A stretch of 64,000 nucleotides of DNA, from positions 1 through 64,000 of the forward strand of contig NZ_NNRL01000168.1 in the NCBI RefSeq assembly GCF_002252505.1, read 5' to 3'. The notes beneath the pieces are model-generated. The model did not search any database. It had not been told where the DNA came from and saw nothing but the letters and a program-made list of their open reading frames with translations. This document shows positions 63,517 to 64,000 of this stretch, one piece after another (position 1 is the first letter of the stretch; every line of letters begins with the position of its first letter). The DNA is from Brucella grignonensis. GTDB taxonomy: Bacteria > Pseudomonadota > Alphaproteobacteria > Rhizobiales > Rhizobiaceae. The position numbers and the translations under genes are program-made.

Positions 63517-64000
63517 TTAATTTGCCACCCGATGTCCCGTCATGTGGCGCAGAGTATTATCACGCAGCGCAAAATGATGGATCAGCGCCATCAGCACATG
63601 TCCGACAATAACGGCAAGCAATACCCAGCCAAGAAGACCGTGAAGCGCGTTGCCCGGCGCGGTTAATGCTGCGTTCTGCACTCCAGTCTGTTCGAATAGC
63701 TGGATGCCGAAGACCGAAAAGCCACGGCCATTGCCATAGCTCCGGAGTAGTGCAAGCGCAGGCACTGCAAACATAAGCGCGTAAATCACCAGATGGCCGA
63801 AGCCTGCAAGCTTACTCATCACACCGGGCTTATGCGGACGACTGGAAAGATTTAGTACCCCCCAAATTCCACGCAGCAGAACCAGTACCAGCAGAGAAAA
63901 GCCAATCGTGAAGTGCGCTGACCAAAAGAAACTATAAAGCGGCGTATCCTTGACGAATATCCGCAGTGCAGCAGATATGAACTGCCACAGAAAAAGTGCG
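63517..64000 (-). CDS. Cytochrome b561-family protein (5' end beyond window)
   Basis: Partial gene; the reading frame is open to position 64000. Translation from the edge gives ALFLWQFISAALRIFV, SFFWSAHFTIGFSLLVLVLLRGIW, KLAGFGHLVIYALMFAVPAL and ALHGLLGWVLLAVIVGHVLMALIHHF, with His residues (H in SAHF, GHLV, LHG, GHVL, IHH) spaced as haem ligands in di-haem b561. Inner-membrane electron carrier. It ends ALRDNTLRHMTGHRVAN, close to the tadA stop (convergent). Confidence 0.88.
   Translation of the reverse strand, partial: ALFLWQFISAALRIFVKDTPLYSFFWSAHFTIGFSLLVLVLLRGIWGVLNLSSRPHKPGVMSKLAGFGHLVIYALMFAVPALALLRSYGNGRGFSVFGIQLFEQTGVQNAALTAPGNALHGLLGWVLLAVIVGHVLMALIHHFALRDNTLRHMTGHRVAN

Overview
The window looks like a chromosomal segment of an alphaproteobacterium of the Brucellaceae (Ochrobactrum/Brucella type). 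This is inference from gene content and order: the block pmbA - inositol-phosphatase - DUF4170 - DUF374 acyltransferase - waaA - lpxK - DUF2093 - mutL, the manB-manC pair, divergent katA/oxyR, a full urtABCDE urea transporter and small Rhizobiales-type intergenic repeats. No rRNA, tRNA, CRISPR array, integrase or complete insertion sequence was recognised.

Layout. 0-4 kb: a TetR regulator with a perfect palindromic operator, an SRPBCC protein, and a convergent membrane c-di-GMP protein (MHYT-PAS-GGDEF-EAL). 4.3-8.2 kb: an EptA-type lipid A phosphoethanolamine transferase followed by a response regulator and sensor kinase, an arrangement like eptA-pmrAB. 8.3-11.2 kb: a three-gene overlapping iron/siderophore (or cobalamin) ABC importer. 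11.2-21.4 kb: urtABCDE on the minus strand, divergent from a large hybrid histidine kinase whose sensor half is an NCS1-type nucleobase transporter plus a Cys-rich insert, and its overlapping REC-LuxR response regulator. 21.6-23.8 kb: a divergent LysR/MFS efflux pair.

24-32.2 kb is accessory in character. It holds a broken DUF1778/GNAT toxin-antitoxin pair, a TetR/SmvA-like MFS pair, a MerR/MFS pair, an HxlR regulator divergent from a GST - NTF2-like - tautomerase mini-operon, and decayed MFS and LysR fragments ending against the 3' end of guaA. Short diverged repeats lie between these modules, suggesting stepwise assembly of a drug/electrophile defence region.

32.2-64 kb is mostly core: guaA, an MTA/SAH nucleosidase-like gene, a PaaI-like thioesterase, rsmB, katA/oxyR, guaB, clcA, an S58 (NylC/DmpA-like) self-cleaving hydrolase, manB-manC, mutL, DUF2093, the Kdo/lipid A genes lpxK and waaA with two small conserved partners, an inositol-phosphatase-family gene, pmbA, a Kef-type antiporter, a patatin-like lipase, a paired inactive/active M16 peptidase operon, rsmD, rluB with an Arg/Gly-rich repeat tail, tadA, and a cytochrome b561 gene cut by the window edge.

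Themes that recur are the cell envelope (eptA, manBC, lpxK, waaA, acyltransferase), small-molecule efflux and detoxification, urea/nitrogen sensing and uptake, and RNA modification. Many genes overlap by 4 nt (translational coupling) and several need TTG or GTG starts, noted per entry.
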